In this document: one piece after another, positions 12,870 through 15,372 of the stretch
Numbering within the stretch: position 1 is the stretch's first letter
Layout: each line of letters starts with the position of its first letter
Assembly (NCBI GenBank): GCA_964499985.1
Contig: CAZCMX010000047.1
Span: forward strand, 1 to 15,372
Length of the DNA: 15,372 bases
Direction: 5' to 3'
Origin: UBA5734 sp964499985
Lineage (GTDB): Bacteria; Bacillota; Clostridia; Saccharofermentanales; UBA5734
The notes under the pieces: generated by a model
What the model was told of the DNA's origin: nothing
What the model saw: the letters and a program-made list of their open reading frames with translations, nothing else
The model's database searches: none
Translations under genes and position numbers: made by a program

Positions 12870-15200
12870 ATGTATTGCCGGGTCGTCCTCAAGGAAGCCA
12901 CCCGGGCTTTTGACCGGGAATACACCTATGCCGTGCCGGCGAACCTGGCACCCTGTCTTGCCAGTGGCAGCTGGGTCGAGATCCCCTTTGGTGCCGGCAA
13001 CCGCCTGGTCCAGGCCTTTGTCCTGTCCGTGGAAAGCGAATCTGGCACAGACTTCCATGTCAAACCCGTGCAGAGGCTCTTGAGCGACCGCCCCGTCCTG
13101 CGCCGCGACCAGCTGCAACTGGCCGGCCTGATGCGCCAGCGCTATGGCTGCACCTATGGCGATGCCCTGCGCCTGATGGTGCCCTCAGCCGTTGCCGCCG
13201 TGGGTGACAAACTGGTCCGCATGGCTGAGCTGCCGGATCCGGCCGAAGCCGCCCGCCGCCTCAATGACGGCGAAATCGACCGCATCGGCCACCAGCGCGT
13301 GATCGAAATGCTGCTCGAGTATGGCGCCGTGCCGGTTCCCGAACTGATGCATGCCTGCCAGGTCAGCCGGGCTGTTTTGAAGACGCTCGAGAAGAAAGAC
13401 CTGATAGCCTATTTCAAGCAGGAGGTGCGCCGGACGGGTGGGGAAGAGGATGCCTTCGAGACCATTCCCGATTTTGCGCCCAATCCGGGCCAGCGTGAGG
13501 CAATCGACCAGATCCAGGCTGCCCTGACCAGGTCTGGTGAAAGCAGCCGGCTGGCCGAATTTGTCCTGTTCGGCATCACGGGCAGCGGCAAGACGGAGGT
13601 CTATCTCCAGACTGCCCGCCTCGCCACCCAGCTTGGCCGCGGCGTGATCATCCTGGTGCCGGAAATCTCGCTGACCCCCCAAATGGTGGCCCGGATCCGT
13701 TCCCGCTTTGGTTCCGGCGCGGCGGTCCTGCATAGCCGCCTGACCCCGGCTGAACGCTATGAGCAATGGCAGCGCATTCTGCGCGAAGAGGTCTCAGTCG
13801 TCGTCGGTGCCCGCTCGGCCATTTTTGCCCCTTTGAAAAACCTCGGCCTGATCATCATCGACGAGGAACAGGAAACGACTTACAAATCCGAAACGCACCC
13901 GCGTTATCATGCCAGAGACATCGCCCGCCTGCGCTGCCGCGAAACGGACGCCGTGCTCGTCCTTGGTTCGGCAACACCCGCGATTGAAACCTTTTTCCGC
14001 ACGACGACAGGTCAGGCCACCCTGCTGCGCCTCGACCAGCGGATCGGGGAGAGCCAGCTGCCTCAGACCCAGATCGTTGACATGCGCCAGGAATTGCGCG
14101 AAGGCAATCGCAGCGTCTTCAGCCGACCACTCGACCGGGCCCTGCGCCGGGCTTTCGCCGCCCGAAAACAGGCCATGTTGTTCATCAATCGCCGCGGCAT
14201 GGCCGGATTCATGCTCTGCCGCCAATGTGGTCATGTCATCAAGTGCCGCACCTGCAGCGTTTCAATGACCTGCCATGTCCGGCCGGCCACAGCCGCCACC
14301 CGTGAACAGATCCAGCTGGTCTGCCATTATTGCGGCAAGATCACCCAGCCCCCCAGCCGCTGTCCGATTTGCGGCAGCGAACGGATCGGCCGCTTTGGTG
14401 CCGGCACGCAGCAGATCGAAAAGCTGTTCCTCGAGGAATATGCTCCGGCAACAGCCATCCGCATGGACCAGGACACCACCACCGGCCGCCAGTCCCATGC
14501 CCAGCTGCTGGACCAGTTCGCCCGCCAGGAAGCCGATGTTCTGATCGGCACCCAGATGATCGCCAAAGGCCATGACTATCCCAATGTCACGGTGGTCGGC
14601 ATCCTGTCCGCCGATCTGATGCTCGGCCTGTCCGATTTCCGGGCCTCCGAACGCGCCTTTGCCCTGATCACCCAGGCGGCCGGCCGTGCAGGCCGTGGCG
14701 AACATGCCGGCGAAGTCTTCATCCAGGCCTACAATACCGACGATTACGCAATCACCGCGGCGGCTGCCCAGGATTACGAGCGCTTCTATCAGCAGGAAAT
14801 CACCTTTCGCAAGGCCATGCATTATCCCCCCTTTGGTGCCATTGCCATGGTCCTGGTGTCCGGCCAGAATGAAAAAGCCGTCCGGGATAAAATGAACCAG
14901 GTCCAAGCCCTCTTAGCGGCCAGACTCAGCGAGTGGGCGATGACCACCAACCCCGGCGGCTCATATCCCGGCAGCCCGTCGCCCGGCGGGATTTCACCCG
15001 GCGAGGCATCATATCCGATAGAGTTGCTCGAACCCGGCCGCGCCCCCCTGTACCAGCTGCGTGGCCGCTATCGCTACCGCATGATAGTCAAAGGCAAAGA
15101 CAATGCCAGCCTTTCACAGTTCCTCCACACAGCCCTGGCCCGGATTGACCTGGCCCCCCTCTCCCTGACCATCGACATCGACCCCTACAGCCTGCTTTAA
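12870..15200 (+). CDS. priA: Primosomal protein N' (replication restart helicase PriA)
   Basis: Recognises stalled or repaired forks and reloads the replicative helicase, using 3'-5' ATP-driven unwinding. In the 776-residue protein the N-terminal 3'-DNA-binding domain (about 1-105) is followed by a winged-helix-like region, then the helicase core: GITGSGKTEVY (Walker A, Lys241), LVPEISLTPQM, a DEEQ box (331-334; usually DEEH), VLGSATPAIE, GTQMIAKGHDYPNV and ITQAAGRAGRG. A zinc module of paired cysteines (LCRQCGH, KCRTC, CHYCG, CPICG) interrupts the second lobe and has a few extra residues (VRPATAATRE) after its second pair. The C-terminal domain carries a Pro-Gly-rich insertion (about 695-715). 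The ATG at 12870 follows GAGG at 12857-12860; an upstream TTG at 12801 lies inside polC and lacks homology. It begins 11 bases after polC and is likely co-transcribed with it. Confidence 0.97.
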   Translation: MYCRVVLKEATRAFDREYTYAVPANLAPCLASGSWVEIPFGAGNRLVQAFVLSVESESGTDFHVKPVQRLLSDRPVLRRDQLQLAGLMRQRYGCTYGDALRLMVPSAVAAVGDKLVRMAELPDPAEAARRLNDGEIDRIGHQRVIEMLLEYGAVPVPELMHACQVSRAVLKTLEKKDLIAYFKQEVRRTGGEEDAFETIPDFAPNPGQREAIDQIQAALTRSGESSRLAEFVLFGITGSGKTEVYLQTARLATQLGRGVIILVPEISLTPQMVARIRSRFGSGAAVLHSRLTPAERYEQWQRILREEVSVVVGARSAIFAPLKNLGLIIIDEEQETTYKSETHPRYHARDIARLRCRETDAVLVLGSATPAIETFFRTTTGQATLLRLDQRIGESQLPQTQIVDMRQELREGNRSVFSRPLDRALRRAFAARKQAMLFINRRGMAGFMLCRQCGHVIKCRTCSVSMTCHVRPATAATREQIQLVCHYCGKITQPPSRCPICGSERIGRFGAGTQQIEKLFLEEYAPATAIRMDQDTTTGRQSHAQLLDQFARQEADVLIGTQMIAKGHDYPNVTVVGILSADLMLGLSDFRASERAFALITQAAGRAGRGEHAGEVFIQAYNTDDYAITAAAAQDYERFYQQEITFRKAMHYPPFGAIAMVLVSGQNEKAVRDKMNQVQALLAARLSEWAMTTNPGGSYPGSPSPGGISPGEASYPIELLEPGRAPLYQLRGRYRYRMIVKGKDNASLSQFLHTALARIDLAPLSLTIDIDPYSLL
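14952..15014 (+). repeat. 15-base-period repeat inside the priA 3' end
   Basis: The core CCCGGC recurs at 14952, 14967, 14982 and 14997, exactly 15 bases apart, each followed by a diverged nine-base half. TCATAT recurs at both ends (14961 and about 15009). It encodes degenerate Pro-Gly pentapeptides (PGGSY, PGSPS, PGGIS, PGEAS) in the C-terminal domain of PriA, just before the conserved LRGRYRYRMIVKG strand. Confidence 0.75.
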
Positions 15201-15201
15201 C

Positions 15202-15372
15202 GAGGTGCCAGACTTGGGGCGAGACCTGACACCATTGCCGGAAGAAGTGTCAGGCTTAGGGCGAGGTCTGGCACGATTGCCGGAAGAAGTGTCAGACATG
15301 GGGCGAGGTCTGGCACGATTGCCGGAAGAAGTGTCAGACATGGGGCGAGACCTGACACCATTGCCGGAAGCG
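15202..15372. repeat. Tandem 42-base repeats with internal hairpins
   Basis: After the priA stop the remaining 172 bases are almost wholly repeat. The marker GCCGGAAG starts at 15237, 15279, 15321 and 15363, exactly 42 bases apart, and the first copy lacks its opening bases. Each unit has an inverted repeat around a conserved loop containing GGGCGAG: 15205-15211/15226-15232, 15247-15255/15266-15274, 15289-15297/15308-15316 and 15331-15337/15352-15358, with GTGTCAG-type left arms and CTGRCAC-type right arms. No convincing gene, Shine-Dalgarno site or T-tract is seen. The tract continues past the window end. It resembles REP-type palindromic repeats in bacteria, but no transposase is present here. 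Confidence 0.85.

Noticed and set aside
15114..15341. - strand reading frame of 75 residues with a 14-residue repeat
   Set aside because: It has no ribosome binding site before its ATG, is made of the 42-base repeat in reverse, and overlaps the antisense of the priA 3' end; the open frame is explained by the repeat period.
15202..15372. CRISPR array
   Set aside because: The 42-base period is repeat sequence throughout with no unique spacers, and no cas genes are nearby.
15202..15372. Rho-independent terminator of the priA transcript
   Set aside because: The hairpins are not followed by a T-tract on either strand, so intrinsic termination is not supported.

Overview
The window is a single-direction block of eleven housekeeping genes, all on the + strand and tightly packed, ending in a short tandem-repeat tract. 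The order is rpsB-tsf-pyrH-frr-uppS-cdsA-dxr-rseP-ispG-polC-priA. A PolC-type replicative polymerase, the uppS-cdsA-dxr-rseP-ispG-polC order and strong GGAGG ribosome binding sites point to a Bacillota (Firmicutes) genome, most likely a GC-rich member of the Clostridia. GC looks like roughly 60% by eye, not computed. The genus cannot be named from this sequence alone.

Region 1 (1-2972) is translation and nucleotide metabolism. It holds a likely sigma-A promoter, a structured 5' leader, ribosomal protein S2, elongation factor Ts, a strong intrinsic terminator, UMP kinase, a second promoter with a perfect TATAAT, and ribosome recycling factor. Region 2 (2973-8294) is envelope lipid and isoprenoid supply. 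A weaker terminator-like hairpin is followed by undecaprenyl diphosphate synthase, CDP-diglyceride synthase, DXP reductoisomerase, a site-2 membrane protease and IspG. Dxr and IspG are MEP-pathway enzymes that supply the isoprenoid precursors used by UppS; UppS makes the lipid carrier for peptidoglycan, and CdsA makes the phospholipid precursor. Region 3 (8299-15200) is DNA replication: PolC, then the replication-restart helicase PriA 11 bases downstream.

Region 4 (15202-15372) has no convincing gene. It holds at least four copies of a 42-base-period repeat, each able to fold into a hairpin, and it runs off the window end.

I found no mobile element, CRISPR array, tRNA or rRNA, and no evidence of a new multi-gene system. 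The points most worth a second look are the terminal hairpin repeats, the rpsB leader, the internal terminator and promoter arrangement, the placement of priA after polC, and lineage-specific features in PriA (DEEQ box, 15-base repeat insertion), PolC (low-complexity linker) and RseP (apparent tandem PDZ).
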